Notes: generated from the letters alone by a model not told the origin. Shown: positions 1 to 9,150, counted from the first letter of the stretch. The stretch is DNA of 64,000 bases from Parachlamydia sp. AcF125 (GCF_018342475.1 NZ_JAEMUD010000003.1:1-64000), one strand, 5' to 3'. Numbers and translations: made by a program.

Positions 1-1167
1 TAAGACCGTTAGCTCCTTGTTTAATGCTTGTGTTTCTTTGTCTAGGCTATGGATTAAAGTCTGTTTCTGGCTTTTTAAATGGAGGATTTGCCCATGGCAG
101 GTCGTGCATTCTTCCAAATACTCCACATAAAGTCTGTTAAGGGCCGCAATCGGAATGTCTTGCTTGCCTACTGGGACTACATCTGATAGGCGTAGCTCTT
201 CAATTTTAGCTTTCAGCTTTGCTAAATGGGTGTTATGTATTTTTTCTACCTCTTGAAAAATGGCTTCGCAATCCCCTTGGCAGTGTGAAAGATGGTTTTC
301 TAAGCCTTCTTCAGGCAATTCGGAGGTAAGTATTTTGCTTAGCTTTTTCTTAACTAGCGCTTTAAACTCCTGCCACTCTTCTATTTCCAAACTGCAGCGC
401 AAAGAAAATAAACTCGCCGCCATTTCTTGCACGTGTTTTTTGTATTTAAACTCTTTAAATAGGGCGGTAAATTCTTCTGCTGAAAAAAGCCTTTTTCCTT
501 GAATGGAGGGGTTATTTTCTTCGTCGTGCAGAAATTTGGGATAGTTTTCTTGATCATTTACTAGAGTGTCTAGATAGGCATTTGAATCTCGCTGCGCAGC
601 AGAAGTCATTTTAAATAGTTCTTCGGAAATGGTATAAAAACCCTCAATCACCGCATTGCTGACCCTTCCTTCAAAGTCAGGCCCTTTTGCTTTAACTCTG
701 GGGGCCGCACGCTCAAAAAAAGAGCTTTCGCCTTTAAAGGTAGTATGGATAGAAGTGTCAATATCTGAGGTTAATTTGCGACTTCCTGGAGCTTTGATCG
801 CAACGATACACTTGGCAGGATTTGCTAAGCCTGTAGGCAAGTGAGTGGTTTTTTGCGTGACTATAAAATGATACCAAGTGGCCTTAAAGGTATACCCTCC
901 CTGCGACGTTTTTGCTAGAACACCCGTGGGCTCGGCGGTTAAGTTAAAATAAGCGGCAGGAAAAATTCTTAAAATCGCTTCGCGGTAGCTGGCATAATCT
1001 ACGATATCGCGATCCTCTATATGCTCTTGCATCTGCTGGGTAGCCAGCAGCTGAGCTCCTTCTTCCGGACGCAAGGTCATGACATAGGTTCTTTTAAGGG
1101 TTTCCCAATCGGTATCTCCTAACTTTTCAAACCGTTGGATCGCTGGAAAATCGTGTGGAATAGACAT
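1..1167 (-). CDS. Large unknown protein, 5' part only (runs off left edge)
   Basis: An open frame of 389 codons without a stop starts at an ATG at 1167 and continues past the left edge, so the C-terminus is missing. I do not recognise the family. Around residues 121-140 there is a hydrophobic strand followed by Gly-Ser (128-129) and Asp-Ile-Asp (135-137). This resembles the G-S...D-x-D core of nucleotidyltransferase-fold enzymes, although the linker is shorter than usual. The C-terminal half seen here is charged and helical, with likely coiled coils and a Cys-x-x-Cys near the end. No signal peptide is visible. Small open frames on the plus strand here are shadows. The nucleotidyltransferase idea is inference only. 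Confidence 0.75.
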   Translation of the reverse strand, partial: MSIPHDFPAIQRFEKLGDTDWETLKRTYVMTLRPEEGAQLLATQQMQEHIEDRDIVDYASYREAILRIFPAAYFNLTAEPTGVLAKTSQGGYTFKATWYHFIVTQKTTHLPTGLANPAKCIVAIKAPGSRKLTSDIDTSIHTTFKGESSFFERAAPRVKAKGPDFEGRVSNAVIEGFYTISEELFKMTSAAQRDSNAYLDTLVNDQENYPKFLHDEENNPSIQGKRLFSAEEFTALFKEFKYKKHVQEMAASLFSLRCSLEIEEWQEFKALVKKKLSKILTSELPEEGLENHLSHCQGDCEAIFQEVEKIHNTHLAKLKAKIEELRLSDVVPVGKQDIPIAALNRLYVEYLEECTTCHGQILHLKSQKQTLIHSLDKETQALNKELTVL

Positions 1168-1827
1168 AATCAACTCTTTGGCTAAATACTACGTTTAATG
1201 AAAAAATATGCTTTAAAAATCTGAAACGAGGGTCTTCATTCATTCCCGCTCTCTTACTCATCAGAAGCTAAAACCTAATTAAATTTTTAGTTTTATGCAA
1301 GTTTTTTAGCTAAGTTTTAAAACTTTGATAAAGTGCCCTTAAAAAAGCTCACAAAAGTCTTTGTTGTTCCCTTATCATGCTGTATCTTGATAATAATACG
1401 CGTTCGCTTGATATTTGCAGCGCCAAACAGACCGCTCCAAAGCGCCTGCTTGGTAGTCTTTTGTATATAAACTAATAGATGTCTAGTTTCTTGTTTGATT
1501 AAAGGCTTGGCAGAAGCCAGGAAGATTAAAGCTAATAGGCACGGCGTCATATACGGCGTCATATATTGACACCAACCTGTATAGCTTCTGATTTTATATT
1601 GACCTAGATCAAATTCTCTTTATAGAAGCCTCCAAGCGCTCCTAAATAGCACAACGGCTGCCTATGCGGTTTAGCCCTCTCTTATAATGCCTACTAGCTT
1701 AATGCCTACTAGCTTGGCAAAAAGCGTTATTCTGAGAGATTGTGGAGTTGCTTTTCAATTAAAATGCTGCTATTGAAAAGCCTGAATTAAAAGGCTTAAC
1801 CTTTTGCGCCATGTTTCAAAAGCAACA
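1168..1827. other. Intergenic region without a supported gene
   Basis: About 660 bases of AT-rich sequence between the left-edge gene and the IS256 element. An 81-codon open frame on the minus strand (1317-1562) starts with a short hydrophobic stretch but has no Shine-Dalgarno sequence and a repeated start segment, so I do not call it. Nothing else was seen. Confidence 0.5.
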
Positions 1828-1852
1828 AGAGATATTATCAAATCTTGTGGAT
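1828..1852. repeat. IS256 element left terminal inverted repeat
   Basis: A 25-base end that pairs with 3203-3227 in inverted orientation with two mismatches. It begins AGAGATATTATCAAA and ends TTGTGGAT. Confidence 0.8.
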
Positions 1853-1878
1853 GAGCGTTCCCCAATTTCTTGAAATTT

Positions 1879-3126
1879 CTAGGCTACCTGTTCTTTTTCT
1901 TTGACTTCTTCGCCATCCTTAAACTTGGTTCCATGGATAACCTTTTCTATTAATTCATGTCCTCTAAGTCTTCTCCAATGTTTTTCAGCGGTTGTAGCTA
2001 GCTTGTATACCATGGTAAGCGTACAAATCCTAGATCCGCATCCTTTAGTTTGTCGTGTGCGATGTCTGATTGTGGCAAAAGTTGATTCTATAGGATTAGT
2101 CGTGCGAATATGCCCCCAGTGCATCGCTGGGAAATCATAAAAAGCCATTAAAGCTTCTTTATCTTTCAGCAGACATGCGCAAGCTTTTGGATATTTAGCT
2201 TCATAAAGATGCACAAAGGCCTCAAAGGCTCTAAATCCTTCCTCCTTAGTAGGGGCCATATAAATCTCGTGGATCATCTTCTTGGCATTGATTTGGGCAC
2301 CTTTTGGCATTTTATCTAAAATATTTGCTGTTTTATGCACCCAGCATCTTTGTCCACGAGTTTTTGGAAATTCCTCCTCCATGGCCACCCAAAATCCTAA
2401 AGCGCCATCGCCCACAGCTAGATGCGGGCCGTACTGTAATCCACGCCGCTTTAAATCCTGCAAGACTTCTTTCCAAGACAGCTTGCTTTCTCTTATCCCA
2501 TCGTGAATGGCGACAAGCTCCTTCTTGCCATTTTCTAATGCTCCTATAATCACCAGAAGGCAGGGTCTTTCATCATTTAATCTCACATTAAAATAAATGC
2601 CATCCACCCAAAAATAGACATACTTTTTGCAACTCAAATCTCTCTCATGCCATTTTTTAAAATCTTTTTCCCAACTTTCTTTTAGTCTCACAATATTTGT
2701 AGCTGATAAGCCTTTAGCATTCTCTCCTAAAATTGCTTCTAGTGCCTCTCCAAATTCATCTGTAGAAACCCCTTTGAGATATAAAGCTGGAATTAGAGCA
2801 TCTAAGCTGGCTGTTCTTCTCAAGTACGGCGGTAGAATCTGACTTGTAAATTTCTTGCCTTCTCTTTTGTCTCTCACCCTTGGTTGTTTAATTGAAATTT
2901 CTCCCATGCCTGTTTGAATGGTTCTTTCGGGCAGATATCCATTGCGAGTAACTACTCTTCTATTTGCTTCATCCTTAATAGATTTCAAACTCTCGATATA
3001 TTCAGCTACTTCATTTTCAACTGCTTGCATTAAAAGCTTTTTTGCGCCTTCTCTCAAGATTTGCTCCAAATTATCTTTAAATGGATGCGGTGGATTTTTA
3101 TTCTCAAAAATGAGATCCTCTTTCAT
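1879..3126 (-). CDS. IS256-family (Mutator-like) transposase
   Basis: A DDE transposase of 415 residues that catalyses cut or copy of its own element. The catalytic triad is visible: Asp175 in WVDGIYF, Asp240 in AVGDGAL and Glu347 in TTNPIEST, the last followed by the R-x-R-x-R-Q-T-K-G stretch typical of the family. Length fits the family (about 400). An upstream TTG at 3168 would add 14 residues, but the ATG at 3126 has a GAGG Shine-Dalgarno eight bases before it and is preferred. No frameshift or stop was seen, so the protein may be active. Confidence 0.93.
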   Translation of the reverse strand: MKEDLIFENKNPPHPFKDNLEQILREGAKKLLMQAVENEVAEYIESLKSIKDEANRRVVTRNGYLPERTIQTGMGEISIKQPRVRDKREGKKFTSQILPPYLRRTASLDALIPALYLKGVSTDEFGEALEAILGENAKGLSATNIVRLKESWEKDFKKWHERDLSCKKYVYFWVDGIYFNVRLNDERPCLLVIIGALENGKKELVAIHDGIRESKLSWKEVLQDLKRRGLQYGPHLAVGDGALGFWVAMEEEFPKTRGQRCWVHKTANILDKMPKGAQINAKKMIHEIYMAPTKEEGFRAFEAFVHLYEAKYPKACACLLKDKEALMAFYDFPAMHWGHIRTTNPIESTFATIRHRTRQTKGCGSRICTLTMVYKLATTAEKHWRRLRGHELIEKVIHGTKFKDGEEVKEKEQVA

Positions 3127-3202
3127 GAGCGTTTCCTCTTTGTTTTGAAATTTTTGATTGCTATTCAAAATTTCATTGAGGTTACGCTCTTCTTATCTTA
3201 AG

Positions 3203-3227
3203 ATCCACAACTTTTGATAATATCTCT
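3203..3227. repeat. IS256 element right terminal inverted repeat
   Basis: A 25-base inverted partner of 1828-1852. It lies just upstream of the transposase start and marks the right boundary of the element. Confidence 0.8.
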
Positions 3228-3365
3228 GCACTTGTCTTTCTTAGGCATAATGGCAAAAAACCAAGATACGATACCGACGAATTTTTAGAATTTATTGTGC
3301 AAGTTGCTCAAGGAAAGAAAAGCCATCAAGAAATAAGTCAATATCTCGAGAAGCTTTGCGCTTAA
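3228..3365 (+). pseudogene. C-terminal remnant of a Doc/death-on-curing-like toxin
   Basis: An open frame enters from the right end of the IS and stops at 3363-3365. Its roughly 45 residues read ALVFLRHNGKKP, then DTDEFLEFIVQVAQGK, then EISQYLEKLCA. This matches the C-terminal helices of Doc-type Fic-fold toxins, where FLxxNG is followed by D-x-x-E-h-x-x-F/I-x-x-V-A-x-G-K. The catalytic HPFxxGNKR motif should lie upstream, and it is not found on the far side of the IS. The gene was therefore cut and most of it lost. Assignment rests on pattern recognition only. Confidence 0.5.
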
Positions 3366-3390
3366 ATTTGCTCCGATTCATATTACTCCC

Positions 3391-4242
3391 CTACCAATTC
3401 CAGGTCCAATTGCAGCAACGATCGGTCAATATTACTCCATTGCGCCGCACAGGCTGCACTGAAAAAGAAGGGTCTTGGCAAAGATCGGAGGAAAAGCGGC
3501 CAATAAAAGGAATCGAAATCGCAAAAAACCCTTGAATTTGGGTGACGTAAAATTTGTCGTGGCTTGCGCGAATGCCTATAGATACCAAAGATTTCCAATC
3601 GATTGCGAGGCGGGCGTGGACGCCAGAGAAATGTTTAAAATGTTTACGGGAGAAGTAATAAGGGCCTACAGCTGCATATAAATCAAAATCTCTACAAGTG
3701 AACAAAGATTTTCCGATTTCTGCCTCTAAACCCCCATAAGAATATTCCGAGCTGCATCTGGTCGCTTGAAATCCACTGCCCAGGTTATCAAAATAACAAC
3801 AGGGGCCGGGATGTACTTTTGCTAAGATAGGCAAGTAACCATTGATTCTTATATCATAACAATCGGTAAGCCATTCAAATCCTACCCCGATTTGATGAAA
3901 ATTTCGTTTTAAGCGCCCTCTTAGATAATCATAGTAAGCGTTTAAGCCAATTATGCGACCTTCTGCCAAGCTTTTTCTGATCCCACCACCCACACTAGCG
4001 CCCCATTTCCCCTTATCATAGCGATAACCATTAGTATCAAGAAAAAGGCTTATATCTTCGTTTGCCAGAGGAAAAAAAAGATGAAGATCTAAATAATCCC
4101 TATCAATACTAATAAATTTCCCCGTGTGATAGCGACATTCAAATTGAGGGGATTTCAGTTCCAAGCTTTGTATTTGGAAAACCAATCCTACAAAATAAAG
4201 AAAAAGGGATAATCGATACTTAAAAGCCACGAAAAACACCAC
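3391..4242 (-). CDS. Small inverse-autotransporter (intimin/invasin-type) beta-barrel protein
   Basis: A 283-residue exported protein. A basic N-terminus plus a hydrophobic stretch (about residues 8-26) is a likely signal peptide. The centre carries GLNAYYDYLRGR, then HQIGVGFEW, then DIRINGYLP. This is the hallmark of the inverse autotransporter barrel domain, in which alternating aromatic strands follow G-x-N-A-F/Y-Y-D. Such barrels sit in the outer membrane and present a C-terminal passenger. Here nothing large follows the barrel; the chain ends in a short Trp/Cys-rich tail, so it is either a barrel-only porin-like protein or a truncated adhesin. The start is a GTG with no clear ribosome site, so the N-terminus is uncertain. 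An IS256 element lies about 160 bases downstream. Confidence 0.7.
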   Translation of the reverse strand: MVFFVAFKYRLSLFLYFVGLVFQIQSLELKSPQFECRYHTGKFISIDRDYLDLHLFFPLANEDISLFLDTNGYRYDKGKWGASVGGGIRKSLAEGRIIGLNAYYDYLRGRLKRNFHQIGVGFEWLTDCYDIRINGYLPILAKVHPGPCCYFDNLGSGFQATRCSSEYSYGGLEAEIGKSLFTCRDFDLYAAVGPYYFSRKHFKHFSGVHARLAIDWKSLVSIGIRASHDKFYVTQIQGFFAISIPFIGRFSSDLCQDPSFSVQPVRRNGVILTDRCCNWTWNW

Positions 4243-4468
4243 TTATTCTGTTGTTTAAATTCTAATGAGAGGGATAGGACATTTTACTTTTCGTATCTAC
4301 GCCTACTCACCCGTGCTTTGGTTTTCTCGCGTAGATTTTCAGAGCGAATTTGATCGTTAGGATATATTTTTACCAGCATCCCTCATTCGCCTCTTTCAGG
4401 GATTAATTGCGTGATAGTTTTTTTCTATATTTTTGACAAGAAAAGTTTTTGAATAAGGTTTATCGAGA

Positions 4469-4480
4469 CTCTTTTGAAAG
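4469..4480. repeat. Probable left terminal repeat of the split IS5-type element
   Basis: CTCTTTTGAAAG here is matched in inverted orientation at 14375-14386 (10 of 12). The pair brackets the two transposase halves and the four LRR genes between them. Short and imperfect, so only moderately supported. Confidence 0.4.
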
Positions 4481-4532
4481 AAATTAGACGAAATTTTTAG
4501 TAGGTGGGTGCCTATAAATTTAAAGGGGTGCC

Positions 4533-5090
4533 ATGAAGTTTGGAAAGAGAGCCGATTTGGATGATAATAAATTTCGTTGCTTAGCGGGAGCCAAGCATTT
4601 GATATTCAATAGAATGTTATCAATATTGCAAGGAGCAGATAAAGAAGAAAAATCCAAAGATGGCCGTCAAAACAAACTGGGATTGGAGAATATGCTGCTT
4701 ATGGCTTTAGCGTAGATAAGGAGCATTTGGCATATTTTCAAATAAGTCAAAGCTAGGAGATTAGTGAAAACTCGGCTTATAAAGCCGTAAAATGGTCAAA
4801 GATACTTTGATTAATCATAACGAATTTGCCCTTCCAAGGAAAAAGAGCTCTCAAAAAGTGCTACCGATTAGGAGGTTATTTTAATTGATGCGACTGAAAG
4901 CCCAAATTGAGCGTCCTAAAAAACAAAAGCGCTATTAGTTGCGAAAAAGAAAAAAGACATACTCTAAAAAACTCAAATTGTAGCGGATAAAAAACCCCAA
5001 AAGTTTATTTGCACAGCTTTTTGTAATGGCAAAGGACATGACTTTAGATTGTTTAAGGCTTTCCTTAAACTGATGGCTTTTAAAATTCTC
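4533..5090 (+). pseudogene. IS5-type (HTH_Tnp_4/DDE_Tnp_4) transposase, decayed 5' half
   Basis: The ATG at 4533 opens 60 residues ending in NKLGLENMLLMALA, a helix-turn-helix of IS5-type transposases, then a stop. Reading across frames, homology continues as HIFQISQS-like, VILIDATESP (first catalytic Asp), and VADKKPQKFICTAFCNGKGHDFRLF. It stops near 5060-5090, before the second Asp region. At least four stops or frameshifts are present. The matching 3' half lies 9 kb away at 14056-14360. Between them lies the LRR gene array. Confidence 0.75.
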
Positions 5091-5135
5091 TATGTCCTCT
5101 CTATCTAACAGAGCCTCAATTTTCCTAGCCAAGCT

Positions 5136-5285
5136 CTTGCTTTATTTCCAGCAACCAAGTTAAAAATTGTCTAAAAAAGAAAAAAGAATCGATCTTTTTA
5201 AATAAAAAACTAAGGCACGTTTAAAAAAGGTACACCAAGCCTATAAATTCGCTTAAATGATTTATCACCAATGGGAGGAGCTCAT
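5136..5285 (+). promoter_or_regulatory. Conserved leader of LRR gene 1
   Basis: About 150 bases, starting CTTGCTTTATTTCCAGCA, are shared with the leaders of the other three LRR genes (6815-6967, 9284-9436, 11901-12053). The leader holds an AT-rich stretch, a TATAAAT box near 5241 followed by CGCTTAAATGATT, and a strong GGGAGGAG ribosome site. Conservation with the coding part suggests that promoter and gene were duplicated as one cassette. No clear -35 was seen. Confidence 0.5.
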
Positions 5286-6647
5286 ATGTTGCCGCCAACC
5301 ACTTCTAGTACGCAATTAGACTTTCACAACACTGTTTCAGAAAGCATCGAAGATGCCGTTTCAGGAGAACTAATGACCAAAGCGGTGACTTTGGTTCCTT
5401 GCGGCCACACCTTTAATAAGAACACGGTGATTCAATGCTTAGCGCGCAATAAGCTCTGCCCCTTGGATAGGGAGCCTATTGAAAGATATGTCCGTAACTA
5501 TACGGTTAGACAGTTAGCGGAAGCTGTTAAAACGCATCCTTTAGAAGAAGTTAAACAAAAGCCTAGTGAAGAAGCTCAAGAGCATTTCTCTCGAGGAAAG
5601 GAGCTTTGCGAAAAAGGCAAGGAAAAAGCATCTTTTTCTGCCAAAGAAGACTATATCGAGCTTTTATTTAACCTTTTAGAAGAACCCTCTGTTCAAGAGC
5701 AAGAGTCTTTAAAACAAATGCTAGAAAGCCATCTCGAAGGGCTCGTGAACCAAGAAAACGAAGGGCTAACAGTCAAAGAGCAAGAAAACTATAAGTGGAC
5801 AAAAAACTTGCTCGGGGAAAGCAAAAAAGTGCGGCTATTTGCCGTGCAAAAACTGCAGCAAATTCAGCAAAACCCTTCGTTTCTTTCCATGCCTCCTCTA
5901 GCTAGCGCCCCTGCTAAGCAAATACAAGACTCTACTTTAGAGGCAATGGCCATCCTTTATGGCAAAATCCTTCATTTTCACTTTCCTGAAGAAAGGGAAA
6001 ACCTGGCAGAAAAAGCCTTCATTTTAGATAGCATTTATGAGATTGATTCTAACCTTGCTAATGAAGCTAAAGTGCCCCTCATTTTTAAAAACCTCTTTAA
6101 AAAAGCTCAATCCCTTTCTCCTTTAGAATTTGAGGATAACAATCAGCAAAAAGAGCCTTTTACTCTGGCTACTTATGCCTCTTATCTCCTCAATATTAAC
6201 CGCTTCTTACTTTGCCAGAGGATGCCTGGAGGAGAAGAGTACCTAAACCAAGCAGAGATTAAAGCTTTGCCTTTTAAGCAAAAAGGAGAGCTTTTTAAAG
6301 AGTGGATAAAGGAACAGGGGGAAAATATTGTGATGTTAGATTTAAATAATGCGGGCTTGACTTTTTTACCTCCTGAAATTGGGATATTTTCTCAGCTGCA
6401 TGACCTTGAATTAAGCTATAATCAGCTGACGACTCTTCCTACCAGCATTGGGCAACTTTCTCGGCTGATATGGCTTGTCTTAAGCCATAATCAGCTAACA
6501 GTTCTTCCTGCCAGTATTGGACAGCTTTCTCAGCTGCAGCAGCTTAACTTAGACCATAATCGGCTAAAAACTCTTTCTGTAGAAATCAAACGGCTTCACA
6601 AGTGCAAAATAACGTTAAATGGAAACCCTTTGCAAAATGGAGGCTAA
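5286..6647 (+). CDS. U-box plus LRR protein, LRR gene 1 (shortest copy)
   Basis: A 453-residue predicted effector. Residues about 15-75 form a U-box: SGELMTKAVTLVPCGHTF, then CPLDREPI and NYTVRQLAEA. It lacks the first CxxC pair of a RING, so it would be a zinc-free E3 ubiquitin ligase fold acting in the host cell. A helical middle follows, then about four 23-residue LRRs (L-x-x-L-P-x-x-I-G) and a cap ending in GNPLQN. Relative to the other copies it lacks about 47 residues holding a TPR-like motif. The upstream ATG at 5271 gives five extra residues, but GGGAGGAG lies inside them, so the ATG at 5286 is the likely start. Function is inference. Confidence 0.88.
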   Translation: MLPPTTSSTQLDFHNTVSESIEDAVSGELMTKAVTLVPCGHTFNKNTVIQCLARNKLCPLDREPIERYVRNYTVRQLAEAVKTHPLEEVKQKPSEEAQEHFSRGKELCEKGKEKASFSAKEDYIELLFNLLEEPSVQEQESLKQMLESHLEGLVNQENEGLTVKEQENYKWTKNLLGESKKVRLFAVQKLQQIQQNPSFLSMPPLASAPAKQIQDSTLEAMAILYGKILHFHFPEERENLAEKAFILDSIYEIDSNLANEAKVPLIFKNLFKKAQSLSPLEFEDNNQQKEPFTLATYASYLLNINRFLLCQRMPGGEEYLNQAEIKALPFKQKGELFKEWIKEQGENIVMLDLNNAGLTFLPPEIGIFSQLHDLELSYNQLTTLPTSIGQLSRLIWLVLSHNQLTVLPASIGQLSQLQQLNLDHNRLKTLSVEIKRLHKCKITLNGNPLQNGG

Positions 6648-6814
6648 AAAAATAAATTTAACCTTTATAGAAAATACCTCATTTTAAAGATGAACAAATA
6701 AGAGAGGAGGGGTCCAGAGGATTATTAACCTTTTGTACCCCGCAAAATTTAATTTTATAAAAAACGCCTTATATCTCCCCTAACCACCAAAGCTTCGATT
6801 CTCAGGACCAATCC

Positions 6815-6967
6815 CTTGCTTTATTTCCAGCAATCAAAATAAAAATTGCCTAAAAAAGAAAAAAAGAATAAATCCTTTTAAGTAAAAAGCTAAGGCGAGT
6901 CTAAAAAAGACACGCCACGCCTATAAATTCGCTTAAATGATTTTGCCACCAAATGGGAGGAGCTCAT
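6815..6967 (+). promoter_or_regulatory. Conserved leader of LRR gene 2
   Basis: A near-identical copy of the 150-base leader upstream of the other LRR genes, with the TATAAAT box and GGGAGGAG ribosome site. The bases before it (6648-6814) also match the spacer sequences before genes 3 and 4. Confidence 0.5.
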
Positions 6968-9046
6968 ATGTTGCCGCCAACCACTTCTAATACACAAGTA
7001 GACTTTCGCACCACTGTTTCAGAAGGTCTCGAAGATGCCGTTTCAGGAGAACTAATGACCAAAGCGGTGACTTTGGTTCCTTGTGGCCATACCTTTGATA
7101 AAGATACAGTGGTCCAATGCTTAGCGCGCGATAAACTCTGCCCCTTGGATAGGAAGCCTATTGAAAGATATGTCCGTAACTATACAGTTAGGCAGTTAGC
7201 GGAAGCCGCTAAATCGCATCCTTTAGAAGAAGTTAAACAAAAGCCTAGTGAAGAAGCTCAAGAGTATTTCTTACGAGGAAAGGAGCTTTGCGAAAAAAAT
7301 GAAAATGAAGCTGCCATAGAAGCTTTGCTACACGCTTTAAAATTAAGCCCCTTTTATGAAAAAGCACAGGCTTATTTGGAGTTTTGCCTTAAATGCTCCT
7401 CAAAGCCTTCTTCCCAGCCTCTTTCTCTCTCCAAAAAAGGTAAAGAAAAAATATCTTCTTCTTCTGCCAAAGAAGACTATATCGAGCTTTTATTTAACCT
7501 TTTAGAAGAACCCTCTATTCAAGAGCACCCCTCTTTGAAACACTTACTAGAAAGCCAGCTCCAAGTATTGGTTAGCCAAGAAAGCGAAGAGCTAACAGTC
7601 AAAGAGCAAGAAAGCTATAAGTGGACAAAAAACTTGCTAGGGGAAAGCAAAAAAGTGAGGCAATTTGCCGTGCAAAAGCTGCAGCAAATTCAACAAAGCC
7701 CTTCGTTTCTTTCCGTGCCTCCTTTAGCTAGCGCCCCTGCTAAACAAATACAAGGCTCTATTTTAGAGGAGATGGCCATCCTTTATGAGGGAATCCTTCA
7801 TTTTCACTTCCCTGAAGAAAGGGAAAACCTGGCAGAAAAAGCCTCCATTTTAGATAGCATTTATGAGATTGATTCCAGTCTTGCTAATGAAGCTAAAGTG
7901 CCCCTCATCTTTAAAAACCTCTTTAAAAAGGCCCAATCCCTTTCTCCTTTAGAATTTGAGGATAACAATCAGCAAAAAGAGCCTTTTAATTTGGCTACTT
8001 ATGCCTCCTATCTCCGCAATATTAACCGCCTCTTACTTTGGCAAAAGTTGCCTGGAGGAGAGGACTGCTTAAACCAAGCTAAGATGAAAGCTTTGCCTTT
8101 AAAGCAAAAAGGAGAGCTTCTTAAAGAGTGGATAAAAGAGCATGGGAAGAATATCTTGGCACTAAATTTATATAATTTAGGCTTAACTTTTTTAGCACCA
8201 GAAATTGGGCAACTTTCCAATTTGAAAGTGCTTGACTTAAGACGAAATCAGCTAACAGTTCTTCCTGCCACAATTGGGCAGCTTACTCGTCTACAACTAC
8301 TTGACCTAGGGGGAAACCAGCTGGCGTCTCTTCCTGACACAATTGAGCGTCTTTCTCATTTGAAAGAGCTTAGGGTAGAACGAAATCAGCTGACGGTTCT
8401 TCCTAACACTATTGAACGGCTTTCAAAGCTAGTATGGCTTTATTTAGGCCAAAACCAGTTGACAGCCTTTCCTGCTAGCATTGGGCAACTTACTCAGCTC
8501 CAAAAGCTTGACTTAGAGGACAACCTGCTAAAGACTCTTCCTGCCACAATTGGGCAGCTTACTCAGCTACAACTACTTGACCTAGGAGGAAACCAGCTGA
8601 AAGCTCTTCCTGACACAATTGGGCAACTTTCAAAGCTTTCAATACTTAACTTATGGGCAAACCAGCTAGTGGCTCTTCCCGATACCGTTGGACAGCTTTC
8701 AAAGCTGTCAATGCTTAACTTAGCGGAAAACCAGCTAACGGCTCTTCCCGATACCATTGGACAGCTTTCAGAGCTGTCAACGCTTAACTTAGCGCAAAAC
8801 CAGCTAACGGCTCTTCCTGATACCCTTGGACAGCTTTCAAAGCTGTCGTTGCTTCACTTAGGGGAAAACCAGCTAACGGCTCTTCCAGCCACAATTGGTC
8901 AACTTGCTCAGTTAAGACTACTTATCTTATGGGAAAACAAGCTGAAGGCTCTTCCTGTGGAAATCAAACAACTTCAAGGGTGTAAAATACGGTTAAGTGG
9001 GAACCCTTTGCAAATAGGCGCAAAAGCAAGCATAGCGCCTTCATGA
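6968..9046 (+). CDS. U-box plus TPR-like plus LRR protein, LRR gene 2
   Basis: A 692-residue predicted effector. Order: U-box (about 15-75, VPCGHTF and CPLDRKPI), a TPR-like helix pair (about 100-145, with NEAAIEALLHALKLSPFY), a Ser/Lys-rich linker, a helical domain with a Pro/Ala-rich loop (PPLASAPAKQ), then about twelve 23-residue LRRs of the NQLTALPDTIGQLS type and a C-terminal cap. It is the only one of the four with the full set of middle segments, so it may be closest to the ancestor. The C-terminus runs on by about ten residues (KASIAPS) compared with the other copies. The start was chosen at 6968 because the Shine-Dalgarno lies between it and the ATG at 6953. Host ubiquitin ligase activity is inferred from the domain. 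Confidence 0.9.
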   Translation: MLPPTTSNTQVDFRTTVSEGLEDAVSGELMTKAVTLVPCGHTFDKDTVVQCLARDKLCPLDRKPIERYVRNYTVRQLAEAAKSHPLEEVKQKPSEEAQEYFLRGKELCEKNENEAAIEALLHALKLSPFYEKAQAYLEFCLKCSSKPSSQPLSLSKKGKEKISSSSAKEDYIELLFNLLEEPSIQEHPSLKHLLESQLQVLVSQESEELTVKEQESYKWTKNLLGESKKVRQFAVQKLQQIQQSPSFLSVPPLASAPAKQIQGSILEEMAILYEGILHFHFPEERENLAEKASILDSIYEIDSSLANEAKVPLIFKNLFKKAQSLSPLEFEDNNQQKEPFNLATYASYLRNINRLLLWQKLPGGEDCLNQAKMKALPLKQKGELLKEWIKEHGKNILALNLYNLGLTFLAPEIGQLSNLKVLDLRRNQLTVLPATIGQLTRLQLLDLGGNQLASLPDTIERLSHLKELRVERNQLTVLPNTIERLSKLVWLYLGQNQLTAFPASIGQLTQLQKLDLEDNLLKTLPATIGQLTQLQLLDLGGNQLKALPDTIGQLSKLSILNLWANQLVALPDTVGQLSKLSMLNLAENQLTALPDTIGQLSELSTLNLAQNQLTALPDTLGQLSKLSLLHLGENQLTALPATIGQLAQLRLLILWENKLKALPVEIKQLQGCKIRLSGNPLQIGAKASIAPS

Positions 9047-9099
9047 AAAATAGAGAATGAGAATATTTTCAAGCAAAAAAAATAACGCTTAGGCAAAAA

Positions 9100-9150
9100 G
9101 AGGCCCTTTTATTGGCTTTTAGCCACTTTAAGCCTTATAGAAAAGGCCTC
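9100..9150 (+). repeat. Imperfect hairpin repeated after LRR genes 2, 3 and 4
   Basis: GAGGCCCTTTTAT pairs with ATAGAAAAGGCCTC about 24 bases later. The same element lies at 11650-11700 and 14001-14051. It may act as a terminator or be the mark of the duplicated cassette. It is absent after gene 1. Confidence 0.45.

Larger units (their letters stand above)
1828..3227 (-). mobile_element. IS256-family insertion sequence, apparently complete
   Basis: A 1.4-kb element bounded by 25-base imperfect terminal inverted repeats (1828-1852 and 3203-3227, 23 of 25 matching) and carrying one intact Mutator-type transposase. Size and layout fit IS256. The 8-9 bases outside each end do not match, so no target-site duplication is visible, which suggests recombination or deletion after insertion. 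The right end abuts the tail of a Doc-like toxin gene. Confidence 0.85.

Noticed and set aside
1317-1562. 81-codon minus-strand frame with hydrophobic start
   Set aside because: No Shine-Dalgarno sequence, duplicated start segment and no recognisable domain.
5286-5510. RING finger instead of U-box in the LRR proteins
   Set aside because: The first Cys pair and the last zinc cysteine are missing, while the U-box hydrophobic pattern fits.
8563-8757. Minus-strand open frames antisense to the LRR genes
   Set aside because: They mirror the codon pattern of the repeats, have no ribosome site and recur wherever LRRs occur.
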